8,871 nt of DNA from Bacillota bacterium (GCA_029239575.1 JARBUP010000104.1:1-8871); one strand, 5' to 3'. Positions 1 through 6,366 are shown, counted from the stretch's first letter. Notes: a model not told the origin generated them from the letters alone. A program made the numbers and translations.

Positions 1-111
1 AATCCTTCTGAATTTGATCCAAGAAAATATTTAGGACCTGGTAGAGATGCAATTAAAAAAATGGTTGCTCATAAAATGAGAAATGTACTTGGTTGCAGTA
101 ATGGAAGATAA
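1..111 (+). CDS. fba: Class II fructose-1,6-bisphosphate aldolase, C-terminal fragment (5' truncated by window edge)
   Basis: Frame 1 is open from the window edge to a TAA at 109-111 and gives 36 residues containing EFDPRKYLGPGRDAIKKMV and ending KMRNVLGCSNGR. FDPRKYL-x-P followed by a helix and KM-x-x-V-L-G-S is the usual C-terminus of the zinc-dependent class II aldolases of clostridia, which reversibly split fructose 1,6-bisphosphate into dihydroxyacetone phosphate and glyceraldehyde 3-phosphate in glycolysis. The zinc ligands and catalytic residues lie in the missing upstream part, so activity cannot be judged here. The gene converges on the minus-strand genes and is followed 46 bases later by a strong hairpin terminator. 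The identification rests on a short but characteristic tail. Confidence 0.85.
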   Translation, partial: NPSEFDPRKYLGPGRDAIKKMVAHKMRNVLGCSNGR

Positions 112-157
112 TTTAAATATATGATTTTTATATAATGCTAATTTATTAAATTAAAAT

Positions 158-211
158 GAGGAGCTAATTTAAGTATCACTTTTAAGTGATATTAAATTGC
201 TCCTCGTTTTT
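158..211 (+). terminator. Intrinsic terminator after fba, probably bidirectional
   Basis: GAGGAGC at 158-164 pairs with GCTCCTC at 199-205. The stem continues inward through A/T-rich pairs and TATCACTT/AAGTGATA to a two-base apex, about 22 pairs with two single-base bulges. GTTTTT follows at 206-211 on the plus strand. Read on the minus strand the hairpin is followed by CATTTTAATTTAAT, a weaker U-rich tail. It can therefore also end the converging 90-codon gene, whose stop codon is at 217. It is the only clear terminator to the left of nrdG. Confidence 0.85.
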
Positions 212-216
212 ACTTA

Positions 217-489
217 TTAATTATTTACTTCTTCTTTTAATAGCTTAATATTTCTAAAATATAATATTAGATCAGCCGATACCATTACTAAGTTTAAGAA
301 ATACATATAAATTACCCAGTCATAATTATAAAATACTTTATTTAAAATTCCACAGATGTAACCAAAAATAACTATTCCTAAAAAATATGGGCTTTTTCCT
401 GCTACTGATTTAGATTTATAAGATTTATAAATAGAAAAAGGCCATGCTGCTCCAAAACAAAGGAGCATTAACATTTCAAATATACTCAT
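217..489 (-). CDS. Small three-helix membrane protein, PQ-loop/SemiSWEET-like (hypothetical)
   Basis: The product has 90 residues with three hydrophobic segments at about 3-20, 34-52 and 57-78, and a hydrophilic lysine/glutamate-rich tail. The first helix ends in W16-P17, followed by a basic loop with the pattern S-x-x-K-S-x-x-A-G-K-S. This matches one PQ-loop repeat (helix, P-Q or variant, then a basic S/K loop into the next helix), here with WP in place of PQ. Three helices and 90-100 residues is the size of bacterial SemiSWEET half-transporters, which work as dimers. Substrate and function are unknown and the family call is a pattern-based inference. The ATG at 489 is chosen because GGAGGG lies 4 bases upstream. 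A longer reading from a TTG at 501 would place that ribosome binding site inside the gene. A good promoter of its own lies at 531-559, and read-through from nrdDG is also possible. Confidence 0.7.
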   Translation of the reverse strand: MSIFEMLMLLCFGAAWPFSIYKSYKSKSVAGKSPYFLGIVIFGYICGILNKVFYNYDWVIYMYFLNLVMVSADLILYFRNIKLLKEEVNN

Positions 490-493
490 AATT

Positions 494-499
494 CCCTCC
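494..499 (-). promoter_or_regulatory. Ribosome binding site fixing the start of the 90-residue membrane protein
   Basis: The minus strand reads GGAGGG, 4 bases, then ATG at 489. This strong site decides for the ATG at 489 over an in-frame TTG at 501, because the TTG begins only two bases before the site and has no comparable sequence upstream. Confidence 0.85.
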
Positions 500-530
500 A
501 ATTTGAATCTACATAATAAACTTATAAATT

Positions 531-559
531 ATTATATAGCAATTAAATAATTTTATCAA
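531..559 (-). promoter_or_regulatory. Sigma-A-type promoter of the PQ-loop-like gene
   Basis: On the minus strand TTGATA (554-559) is followed by exactly 17 bases and TATAAT (531-536). That is five of six -35 matches and a perfect -10. Start of transcription would fall near 524, giving a leader of about 35 bases. The -35 box and spacer overlap a 14-bp inverted repeat (541-580), a possible operator. Confidence 0.8.
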
Positions 560-580
560 CCTACCAAAAATTATTTAATT
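541..580. repeat. Perfect 14-bp inverted repeat over the PQ-loop gene promoter
   Basis: AATTAAATAATTTT (541-554) and AAAATTATTTAATT (567-580) are exact reverse complements around a 12-base centre. The arms are all A/T and no U-tract follows on either strand, so this is a poor terminator candidate for nrdG. It overlaps the -35 box and most of the spacer of the downstream promoter, so an operator or an mRNA-end hairpin are the alternatives. Confidence 0.6.
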
Positions 581-602
581 AAGGAGGAAGTTTTTTATAT
601 CA

Positions 603-1121
603 TTAAATAACTAACTCATCATTAAATTCATCTTCCCATAAAACAACTTCATTTTTATTCAATGAATTTTGTATATCTATTATTCTTTGGTTTGATGAAC
701 CTTTAAACTTTAAATTGTTTTCAAAATAATTTTTATCAAACTTTCCATCCACTAAAACATCGCAGTATTTAAGAAGATTAAAATAATTTTCATTGTTTAT
801 TATTTCTTCATAATTGTGGCCAGAAAAAATCCAAATTGTTTTATTAGTATTTTCTTTTATTTTTTCAGCTAACAAAGTCAAAGTTGAAGCTTGCATCATA
901 GGCTCCCCGCCTATAAATGTAATATTAGTAAAATATTTTATAATTTTATTATAGACTTCATCAACACTCATAGTTTTTCCAGATTTTATATCCCATAGTT
1001 CTTTATTGTGGCAATCTTTACAGCATATATCACAGCCGCTTAAATAAAGAGATGTTCTGAATCCTTCACCATCTACAATTGTATTTTTAACTATATCTGC
1101 AACATATAAAATATTATCCAT
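603..1121 (-). CDS. nrdG: Anaerobic ribonucleotide reductase activating protein (radical SAM activase)
   Basis: NrdG cleaves S-adenosylmethionine at a [4Fe-4S] cluster to make a 5'-deoxyadenosyl radical, which takes a hydrogen from the glycyl-radical site of NrdD. The 172-residue product has C30-x3-C34-x2-C37 (in LSGCDICCKDCHNKELW), the cluster-binding pattern of glycyl-radical activases. It also has the SAM-binding GGEP at 71-74, DVLVDGKF at 121-128 and a GSSNQRIID stretch at 141-149, all in the NrdG order. An extra cysteine, C33, sits inside the cluster motif. Length is slightly above the E. coli protein (about 154). The ATG overlaps the nrdD stop codon by one base (TAATG), which suggests translational coupling. 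AGGGTGA lies roughly ten bases upstream of the start. Expression should follow the cobalamin riboswitch ahead of nrdD. Confidence 0.95.
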   Translation of the reverse strand: MDNILYVADIVKNTIVDGEGFRTSLYLSGCDICCKDCHNKELWDIKSGKTMSVDEVYNKIIKYFTNITFIGGEPMMQASTLTLLAEKIKENTNKTIWIFSGHNYEEIINNENYFNLLKYCDVLVDGKFDKNYFENNLKFKGSSNQRIIDIQNSLNKNEVVLWEDEFNDELVI

Positions 1122-3322
1122 TAATTATGAGTCACCCTATCTTTTAATTCTGCTTTTTTAGCATCATTCCAACTATCAACACCACCTACTAAATATCCAG
1201 TTATCCTTTGAATTGTATCAATATTTTTGCTGTTACATTCAGGACATGTTGTTAAATTTTCTGATGCATCTTCATATCCACAATCCTTACATCTATTTCT
1301 TGTATGATTAACAGAACCATAACCTATATTATACTTGTCCATTAAATCAACAGTCTGCATTACTACTAATGGATTATGAGTAGCATCTCCATCAAGTTCT
1401 ACATAAAATATGTGGCCGCCTTTTTCATATTCATGATAAGGCGCTTCAACACTCGCTTTATGCTCTATGGAACATTTAAACCAAACAGGTAAATGGGAGC
1501 TATTTGTATAATATTCTTTATCAGTTATATTTTGAATTACTCCAAATTGTTTTTTATCTCTTTTAATAAATCTACCGCTTAATCCTTCTGCAGGAGTCGC
1601 TAATAAGCTGTAATTTAAATCATAATATTCTGCTTTTTCTTTTATTTTAGCATCCATGAATTTAATTATTTCAAGACCAAACTCTTGAGATTTTTCATTT
1701 TCTCCGTGATGTTGACCTGTAAGTGCAATTAATGCTTCTGCTAATCCTATAAAACCAATGCCAAGAGTTCCATGTTTTAAAACAGATTCTACACTATCAT
1801 TAGGCCCAAGATTTTCGCTTCCTATCCACATGCCGGACATAAGCATTGGAAACTGTTTTTTAATAGCAGTGCATTGAAACAAATATCTGTCATAAAGCTG
1901 TTCAGCTGCAGCATCAATACATTTTTGCAATTTTTTGAAAAATTCTCTTTTCTTTTCAGATTCATCCTCTGTATTTCTTAATTCTAATGCTAATTTCACT
2001 ATGTTAATTGTTGTAAAAGATAAATTACCTCTTCCAATTGAAGATTTTTCACCATGTCTGTTTTCAAAAACTCTTGTTCTACAGCCCATTGTAGCAACTT
2101 CTTTTTCAAATCTTCTTGGATCATTTTCATTCCATTCATCATGTTGATTAAAAGTTGCATCAAGATTTAAAAAATTTGGAAAAAATCTTTTTGTTGTTAC
2201 TTTACAAGCTAATTTATATAAATCATAATTTTTATCTTCTGGTAGATAATTCACGCCTGTTTTTTTCTTCCAAATTTGAATTGGGAAAATCGGTGTTTCA
2301 GAATTTCCAACGCCACTATAAGTAGATTTTAATATTTCTCTCATAATGCATCTACCTTCAGCGCTTGTGTCAGTGCCATAATTTATAGAACTAAATACAA
2401 CCTGGTTACCACCACGTGAATGAATAGTATTCATGTTATGGATAAATGCTTCCATGGATTGGTGGACGCGTTTTACAGTGCAATTTATAGCTTGTTGAGT
2501 GTATCTTTCGTTACCTGATAAATCAGCTAAAGGCTTATCTATATAATCAGTAATTTCTGAATCATAAAGTTCTTTTAAATCCAATCCTGTGAGATCTTCT
2601 ATTTTTTTAACTTCTTCAATAAAAGTAAGTCTTACATATGGTGCTAAATAAAAATCAAATGCTGGTATGGATTGTCCACCGTGCATTTCATTTTGTATTT
2701 GTTCCATTGAAATACATCCTATAATTGAAGCTGTTTCTATTCTTTTAGCAGGTCTGCTTGAACCATGTCCTGCTCTAAATCCATTGTTTAATATATAGTC
2801 TAGTGGATGCTGTATACATGTAAGAGATTTTGTTGGATAATAATCTTTATCATGAACATGTATATAATTGTTGTCCACATAATATTTTGATTGTTCTGAT
2901 AACAAACAGTCATCAACAAATGGCTTTGATGTTTCGCTGGCAAATTTCATCATCATTCCTGCAGGGGTATCTGCATTCATATTTGCATTTTCTCTTGTAA
3001 CATCATTTGGAACAGCATTTACTATATCCATGTAAATGTCATATTGTTTTCGACCCCTTGCCATATTTCTTTTATTTCTATAAATAATATATTCTTTTGC
3101 AACATCTTTTCTTTTACTGGACATTAGCTTTTTTTCAACTAAATCTTGTATTTGTTCAACAGAAATAGTTTCTTTAGTGCTATCCCCTATTTCCTGTGCA
3201 ATATTTTTAGCAACTTGAATATCCTGTCCTTTTACGGTATGGTTCATAGCTTTTAATATGGCATCAGTAATTTTGCTTTTATTAAATTCTATAAGTCTTC
3301 CATCTCTTTTTATTACATTCAT
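1121..3322 (-). CDS. nrdD: Anaerobic (class III) ribonucleoside-triphosphate reductase, catalytic subunit
   Basis: NrdD reduces ribonucleoside triphosphates to deoxyribonucleotides under anoxia using an oxygen-labile glycyl radical. From the ATG at 3322 the product has 733 residues, normal for the family. An ATP-cone allosteric domain fills about 1-92 (starting NVIKRDGRLIEFNKSKI). The reductase barrel includes HSRGGNQVVFSSINYGTD at 301-318 and MGCRTRVFENRHG at 412-424. A C-terminal zinc site has C678, C681, C693 and C696. The radical motif is R-I-T-G-Y-L with the glycine at 709. The start at 3322 is preferred because GGAGG lies 5 bases upstream. An ATG four codons earlier (3334) overlaps that ribosome binding site. 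nrdG follows with a one-base overlap. A B12 riboswitch with a terminator lies directly upstream. Nothing is missing or broken. Confidence 0.97.
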   Translation of the reverse strand: MNVIKRDGRLIEFNKSKITDAILKAMNHTVKGQDIQVAKNIAQEIGDSTKETISVEQIQDLVEKKLMSSKRKDVAKEYIIYRNKRNMARGRKQYDIYMDIVNAVPNDVTRENANMNADTPAGMMMKFASETSKPFVDDCLLSEQSKYYVDNNYIHVHDKDYYPTKSLTCIQHPLDYILNNGFRAGHGSSRPAKRIETASIIGCISMEQIQNEMHGGQSIPAFDFYLAPYVRLTFIEEVKKIEDLTGLDLKELYDSEITDYIDKPLADLSGNERYTQQAINCTVKRVHQSMEAFIHNMNTIHSRGGNQVVFSSINYGTDTSAEGRCIMREILKSTYSGVGNSETPIFPIQIWKKKTGVNYLPEDKNYDLYKLACKVTTKRFFPNFLNLDATFNQHDEWNENDPRRFEKEVATMGCRTRVFENRHGEKSSIGRGNLSFTTINIVKLALELRNTEDESEKKREFFKKLQKCIDAAAEQLYDRYLFQCTAIKKQFPMLMSGMWIGSENLGPNDSVESVLKHGTLGIGFIGLAEALIALTGQHHGENEKSQEFGLEIIKFMDAKIKEKAEYYDLNYSLLATPAEGLSGRFIKRDKKQFGVIQNITDKEYYTNSSHLPVWFKCSIEHKASVEAPYHEYEKGGHIFYVELDGDATHNPLVVMQTVDLMDKYNIGYGSVNHTRNRCKDCGYEDASENLTTCPECNSKNIDTIQRITGYLVGGVDSWNDAKKAELKDRVTHN

Positions 3323-3327
3323 ATAAT

Positions 3328-3332
3328 CCTCC
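3328..3332 (-). promoter_or_regulatory. Ribosome binding site fixing the nrdD start
   Basis: The minus strand reads GGAGG, five bases, then ATG at 3322. The competing in-frame ATG at 3334 lies directly in front of this sequence and has only a distant AGG upstream, so the protein most likely begins MNVIKRDGR. Confidence 0.8.
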
Positions 3333-3363
3333 ATTGTCCATTTTTAACCTATGGACTTAGCAT

Positions 3364-3389
3364 AAAAAAACCGTGGCAAGTAGCCACAG
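3364..3389 (-). terminator. Riboswitch-controlled intrinsic terminator in the nrdDG leader
   Basis: On the minus strand CTGTGGC (3383-3389) pairs with GCCACGG (3371-3377) across a five-base loop TACTT. This gives seven pairs with one G-U, followed at once by seven T residues (3364-3370). It sits between the B12 aptamer and the nrdD ribosome binding site, where a ligand-induced off-switch terminator is expected. An extended alternative, AAAACCG/CGGTTTT outside TGGC/GCCA, is also possible. Confidence 0.85.
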
Positions 3390-3426
3390 TCCGGTTTTAC
3401 TGTTTTATTATTTAATCAACTTACCA
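3374..3426 (-). promoter_or_regulatory. Candidate antiterminator pairing of the nrdDG riboswitch
   Basis: In the minus-strand RNA TGGTAAGT (3419-3426) can pair over eight positions, one of them G-U, with ACTTGCCA (3374-3381). The second segment contains part of the terminator loop and 3' arm, so this pairing excludes the terminator. The first segment shares bases 3424-3426 with the 3' arm of the small hairpin that presents the CGGGC kissing loop. Folding of the ligand-bound aptamer would therefore remove the antiterminator. The pairings are seen; the switching mechanism is inferred. Confidence 0.55.
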
Positions 3427-3592
3427 ATTGCCCGTTGGAGTGATATCATTTTATGCAGGTATTCTGGCTTGCACATTTACATTATTTTCTCCTTCCCGAA
3501 AACAGTGGATATGAAAATAACTACATGCTTACAGCGGCGGGACCGCACAGGATTTTAACCTGTTTCCCTCTTAGCTGTCCAATTAAGGACAG
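3424..3592 (-). ncRNA. Cobalamin (adenosylcobalamin) riboswitch aptamer upstream of nrdDG
   Basis: Read on the minus strand the leader contains the conserved blocks of the cobalamin riboswitch in order. A closed hairpin CTGTCC/GGACAG lies at 3575-3592. AAGAGGGAA is at 3564-3572, followed by an AATCCTGTGCGG segment. GGTCCCGCCGCTGTAA is at 3529-3544, followed by a CCACTG segment and CGGGAAGG. The 3' B12 box is AGCCAGAATACCTGC at 3455-3469. A final hairpin CCAA-CGGGCAA-TTGG lies at 3424-3438, and its loop CGGG is complementary to CCCG in the GGTCCCGCC segment, matching the known L5-L13 kissing interaction. Together with the terminator at 3364-3389 it should lower nrdDG transcription when B12 is plentiful. 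B12 riboswitches on B12-independent reductases are known from comparative genomics in bacteria that also carry a B12-dependent isozyme. Confidence 0.95.
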
Positions 3593-3620
3593 AACATAAA
3601 ACGCTATTTAATTATTCAAA

Positions 3621-3649
3621 AGATTATCATTAATAAGCTTTTTTGTCAA
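3621..3649 (-). promoter_or_regulatory. Promoter of the riboswitch-nrdDG transcript
   Basis: The minus strand has a perfect -35, TTGACA (3644-3649), then 17 bases and TAATCT (3621-3626) preceded by TGA, an extended -10. GATAAT two bases earlier is an alternative -10 with a 15-base spacer. Transcription would start near 3614, giving a leader of about 290 bases that holds the whole aptamer and terminator. Confidence 0.7.
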
Positions 3650-3684
3650 CTGATATTTACAAAATGAATAACTCAAAACAGGTT

Positions 3685-3712
3685 AAAAAAAGCTCACCCT
3701 AAGGCAAGCTTT
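3685..3712 (-). terminator. Intrinsic terminator after the malate transporter gene
   Basis: On the minus strand AAAGCTTGCC pairs with GGTGAGCTTT around a TTAG loop, ten pairs with two G-U, and the stem runs into seven T residues (3685-3691). It starts about 11 bases after the stop codon at 3724-3726 and separates the malate unit from the nrdDG promoter just downstream. Confidence 0.85.
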
Positions 3713-3723
3713 ATTAACACATT

Positions 3724-5013
3724 TTACCCAAATATAATCGGTACAATAAATGTTGCGAGTAATATAATGAATGCTCCTCCAAGCCTTGATGAAATTTGTG
3801 CAAATGGCATGAGCTCCATTCTGTGAGCTGCTGTTAAAACTGCAACGTCTCCCGTACCTCCCATATTCGCCATACATAAACCTGCTGTGATTGCAGCTTC
3901 AATCGGATAAAATCCAACAAGTTTTCCAACAAATGCTGTACCAACTACAGCTCCCAGTACTACAAGGAATACTAAAATGAGATAAACTGGTGAAAATGCT
4001 GAAATTACTTGACCAAGGTCTGTATAAGCTATACCTATTCCCATTAAAAGTGCAGGTGTCCAGTTTGCTGCAACAAACTTATACCAGCTTGCGCATGCTC
4101 TTTCAAAAATAGTAGGCAATATATTGAAAGCTTTAGCAATTCCAACAGAAATAATCATCCATGCATAAGGATGTATATCAACACCTGCATAAGTATCTAA
4201 AATATATCCTACAATCTGGCCAAATACGAAGAAAGTACATGCTATGGCAATACCCACTCCATAATCTGAAAGTTTAATTGGTGTATTATCTTCTTGTTCT
4301 TTAAGGTCATCTTCTCCAATGTCCATAAGCTTTCCATTACCGCTTAGTTTAGGATATTTTTTACCAAGTCTGTCTAAAAGTCCTCCAAAAACAATTGCCA
4401 TTGCATTTCCTAAAGCTACAGCAGGTACTAATTTTGAAAGTATAGTTTCAGAAGGTACGCCAAGTCCTTTTGCAAATACTTCAGATATAGGAACAGCTCC
4501 TGCACCCATACCACCACCCATTATTGGAATACCAATATATGCAATGGATTCTCCCGGAGATTGACCAAATAACATTCCTCCTAAAGAAACAAATAAAAGA
4601 GATACTACTACACCACCAATAAGGGTTGGGAAATATCTCACAGCAGCTTTAATTAGAAGCTTCTTACTCATACCAAGTATTGAACCTGTTATAAGTGCTG
4701 CGATATAAAAATCAAGAAATCCTCCGCCCTTCATAAAAGTCGTTACATTTTCTGTAACAGACTCAGGAAGAATTTTAAAATATACAAGTGCTGCAGAGCC
4801 AAATATTATTACTATAGGCCCTCCTCCAAAAAAGGTCTTTACAATAGGTGTATTATTACCTACTACATCGAGCAAAGAACCAACAAGCATCATAAATACA
4901 AAAGCTCCTATCATGCCATTAGGTAGCACGTCAAAAATAATTGAAATAATTAGTACAATGAGCAGTGTGAAATAAACCGGAAGGCTTATTCCCATTATTT
5001 TATATTCTTTCAT
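3724..5013 (-). CDS. 2-hydroxycarboxylate transporter (CitS/MaeN/CimH family), probable malate:cation symporter
   Basis: The 429-residue, highly hydrophobic protein has the hallmarks of the 2-hydroxycarboxylate transporter (2HCT) family. Two glycine-rich re-entrant loops are visible, MGGGMGAGAVPIS at 165-177 and NMGGTGDVAVL at 383-393, which fold into the membrane from opposite sides in this family. SSRLGGAF at 408-415 carries the conserved arginine (R410) that contacts the substrate carboxylate in CitS/CitP. A polar stretch at about 212-250 is the central loop between the two homologous halves. Family members import citrate, malate or lactate with Na+ or H+, or exchange them. Malate is favoured because the malic enzyme gene lies 85 bases upstream on the same strand and no citrate lyase gene is visible. 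Symbols used for similar genes are maeN, maeP and cimH. The start has AAAGGAGG six bases upstream. A terminator follows at 3685-3712. Confidence 0.92.
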   Translation of the reverse strand: MKEYKIMGISLPVYFTLLIVLIISIIFDVLPNGMIGAFVFMMLVGSLLDVVGNNTPIVKTFFGGGPIVIIFGSAALVYFKILPESVTENVTTFMKGGGFLDFYIAALITGSILGMSKKLLIKAAVRYFPTLIGGVVVSLLFVSLGGMLFGQSPGESIAYIGIPIMGGGMGAGAVPISEVFAKGLGVPSETILSKLVPAVALGNAMAIVFGGLLDRLGKKYPKLSGNGKLMDIGEDDLKEQEDNTPIKLSDYGVGIAIACTFFVFGQIVGYILDTYAGVDIHPYAWMIISVGIAKAFNILPTIFERACASWYKFVAANWTPALLMGIGIAYTDLGQVISAFSPVYLILVFLVVLGAVVGTAFVGKLVGFYPIEAAITAGLCMANMGGTGDVAVLTAAHRMELMPFAQISSRLGGAFIILLATFIVPIIFG

Positions 5014-5071
5014 AATTATCCTCCTTTAAAGTTTATCTTTTTTAGAAAAATTTTTTATTAAATTCTTATTT

Positions 5072-5098
5072 ATAGTTAAATTAAATAATTATAACTAT
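5072..5098. repeat. A/T hairpin between malic enzyme and transporter genes
   Basis: ATAGTTA (5072-5078) and TAACTAT (5092-5098) are exact reverse complements. The pairing can continue through AATT/AATT after a one-base bulge. It starts directly after the malic enzyme stop codon and has no U-tract. It is therefore not a convincing terminator and could be an RNA stability or processing hairpin inside a two-gene transcript. At this A/T content chance occurrence is quite possible. Confidence 0.35.
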
Positions 5099-6271
5099 TT
5101 AAACTCTCGCTACACCCGTTTTTTTAGCTTCTTCTGCAATAGCTTTAGCAACTACTTTAGCTACTCCTTTATCCAATGCACTTGGAATTATATAATCTTC
5201 ATTTAAATCTTTTTCATCTATATAATCTGATATAGCGTAAGCAGCAGCAAGCTTCATTTCTAAATTTATTTCTTTTGCTCTTACATCTAAAGCTCCCCTA
5301 AATACACCCGGGAAAACTAACACATTATTAATTTGATTTGGAAAATCAGAACGACCTGTACCAACTATTCTTGCACCAGATTCTTTTGCAATATTAGGCA
5401 TGATTTCAGGAGATGGATTTGCCATTGCAAGTATTATAGGATCATTTCCCATAGATTTCACCATTTCAGATTTAACTACATCTGCTGATGATACACCTAT
5501 AAATACATCAGCATCTACTAATGCATCTGCTAAACTACCAGTTACATTTTCAGGATTTGTTTTTTCTGCAAGAATTATTTTATCTGCATTCATTTTTTCT
5601 CTGTTTTTATAAATAACACCCGTTCTATCACAAACTATTATATTTTTTGCTTTTGCAGCTATTAATAGATTTGATATAGCTGTACCCGCAGCACCTGCTC
5701 CATTTATTACTATTTTTATATTTTCAATTTTTTTGTTAACAATTTTTAATGCATTTATTAACCCTGCAAGAACAACGATTGCCGTTCCATGCTGATCATC
5801 ATGAAATACTGGAATATCCAATTCCTTTTTTAATTTTTCCTCTATTTCAAAGCATCTTGGTGCACTTATATCTTCAAGATTTATTCCTCCAAAACCTGGT
5901 GCAATTAATTTTACTGCTTTAACAATTTCATCAACATTTTTTGTATCCAGGCATATTGGGAATGCATCAACATTTGCAAATTCCTTAAATAAAATTGATT
6001 TTCCTTCCATAACAGGAAGTGCTGCTTTAGGACCTATATCTCCTAAGCCTAATACTGCAGTACCATCAGTTACTACTGCTACAATATTACCTTTCGATGT
6101 ATATTTATATACATTCTCCTCATCTTCATGAATTTTTCTGCAAGGTTCAGCAACACCAGGAGTATAAGCTAAGCTTAAGTCATCTCTTGTTTCTACCTTT
6201 ACTTTAGATATCACCTCTATTTTACCAGTATGTTTTTCATGTAGTTTTAAACTTTCTTCAAAATAATTCAT
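5099..6271 (-). CDS. Malic enzyme (malate dehydrogenase, oxaloacetate-decarboxylating)
   Basis: This enzyme oxidatively decarboxylates L-malate to pyruvate and CO2 with NAD(P)+ and a divalent metal. The 390-residue product is the short bacterial form. SLAYTPGVAEP holds the catalytic tyrosine Y36, and TDGTAVLGLGDIGP lies at 68-81. MEGK holds the catalytic lysine K91. GINLEDISAPRCFEIE (E133, D134) and PVFHDDQHGTA (D158) match the metal-binding positions. INGAGAAG at 189-196 is the Rossmann dinucleotide loop, and NPSPEI lies in the C-terminal domain. An aspartate ends the second strand of the Rossmann fold (VCDRTG), as in many NAD-preferring forms, but cofactor choice is not settled by this. The ATG at 6271 has GAGG eight bases upstream. 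It is followed by a malate-type transporter and preceded by a citrate-type two-component system. Symbols used for similar genes are maeE, maeA, mleA and ytsJ. Confidence 0.95.
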   Translation of the reverse strand: MNYFEESLKLHEKHTGKIEVISKVKVETRDDLSLAYTPGVAEPCRKIHEDEENVYKYTSKGNIVAVVTDGTAVLGLGDIGPKAALPVMEGKSILFKEFANVDAFPICLDTKNVDEIVKAVKLIAPGFGGINLEDISAPRCFEIEEKLKKELDIPVFHDDQHGTAIVVLAGLINALKIVNKKIENIKIVINGAGAAGTAISNLLIAAKAKNIIVCDRTGVIYKNREKMNADKIILAEKTNPENVTGSLADALVDADVFIGVSSADVVKSEMVKSMGNDPIILAMANPSPEIMPNIAKESGARIVGTGRSDFPNQINNVLVFPGVFRGALDVRAKEINLEMKLAAAYAISDYIDEKDLNEDYIIPSALDKGVAKVVAKAIAEEAKKTGVARV

Positions 6272-6312
6272 ATCGTTTTCCTCGCATTCTTTAAATTTAA
6301 TATCGCATTTTT

Positions 6313-6341
6313 ATAATAGCATCTCCATTAGATAACGTAAA
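6313..6341 (-). promoter_or_regulatory. Promoter of the malic enzyme-transporter operon
   Basis: On the minus strand TTTACG (6336-6341; four of six matches) is followed by 17 bases and TATTAT (6313-6318; five of six). Transcription would start near 6306, giving a leader of about 35 bases. The weak -35 fits a promoter that needs an activator, here presumably the adjacent CitB-type regulator. Confidence 0.6.
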
Positions 6342-6366
6342 TATTTTGAAATTTAAAAAACATTTT

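Noticed and set aside
490..501. TTG start at 501 for the small membrane protein
   Set aside because: It would translate the ribosome binding site GGAGGG that clearly serves the ATG at 489.
541..580. Inverted repeat as an intrinsic terminator for nrdG
   Set aside because: The stem is all A/T and no U-tract follows on the minus strand; it overlaps a good promoter instead.
581..605. AAGGAGG on the plus strand as a ribosome binding site for a plus-strand gene
   Set aside because: No start codon follows at a usable distance and stop codons come at once.
1935..2147. Plus-strand open frame inside nrdD; similar ones at 4319-4564, 5400-5612, 6950-7279, 7660-8097 and 8218-8595
   Set aside because: Each lies opposite a strongly conserved minus-strand gene and has no recognisable protein features; these are shadow frames.
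3373..3558. Plus-strand open frame of 61 codons in the nrdD leader
   Set aside because: It runs antisense through the cobalamin riboswitch and its terminator, which fully explain the sequence, and it has no ribosome binding site.
3683..3877. Minus-strand 64-codon frame overlapping the 3' end of the transporter gene
   Set aside because: It is another frame of the conserved C-terminus of the 2HCT transporter and runs through the terminator; the composition is not protein-like.
5014..5098. Terminator or separate promoter between malic enzyme and transporter genes
   Set aside because: The hairpin at 5072-5098 lacks a U-tract and no -35/-10 pair with reasonable spacing was seen; a shared transcript is simpler.
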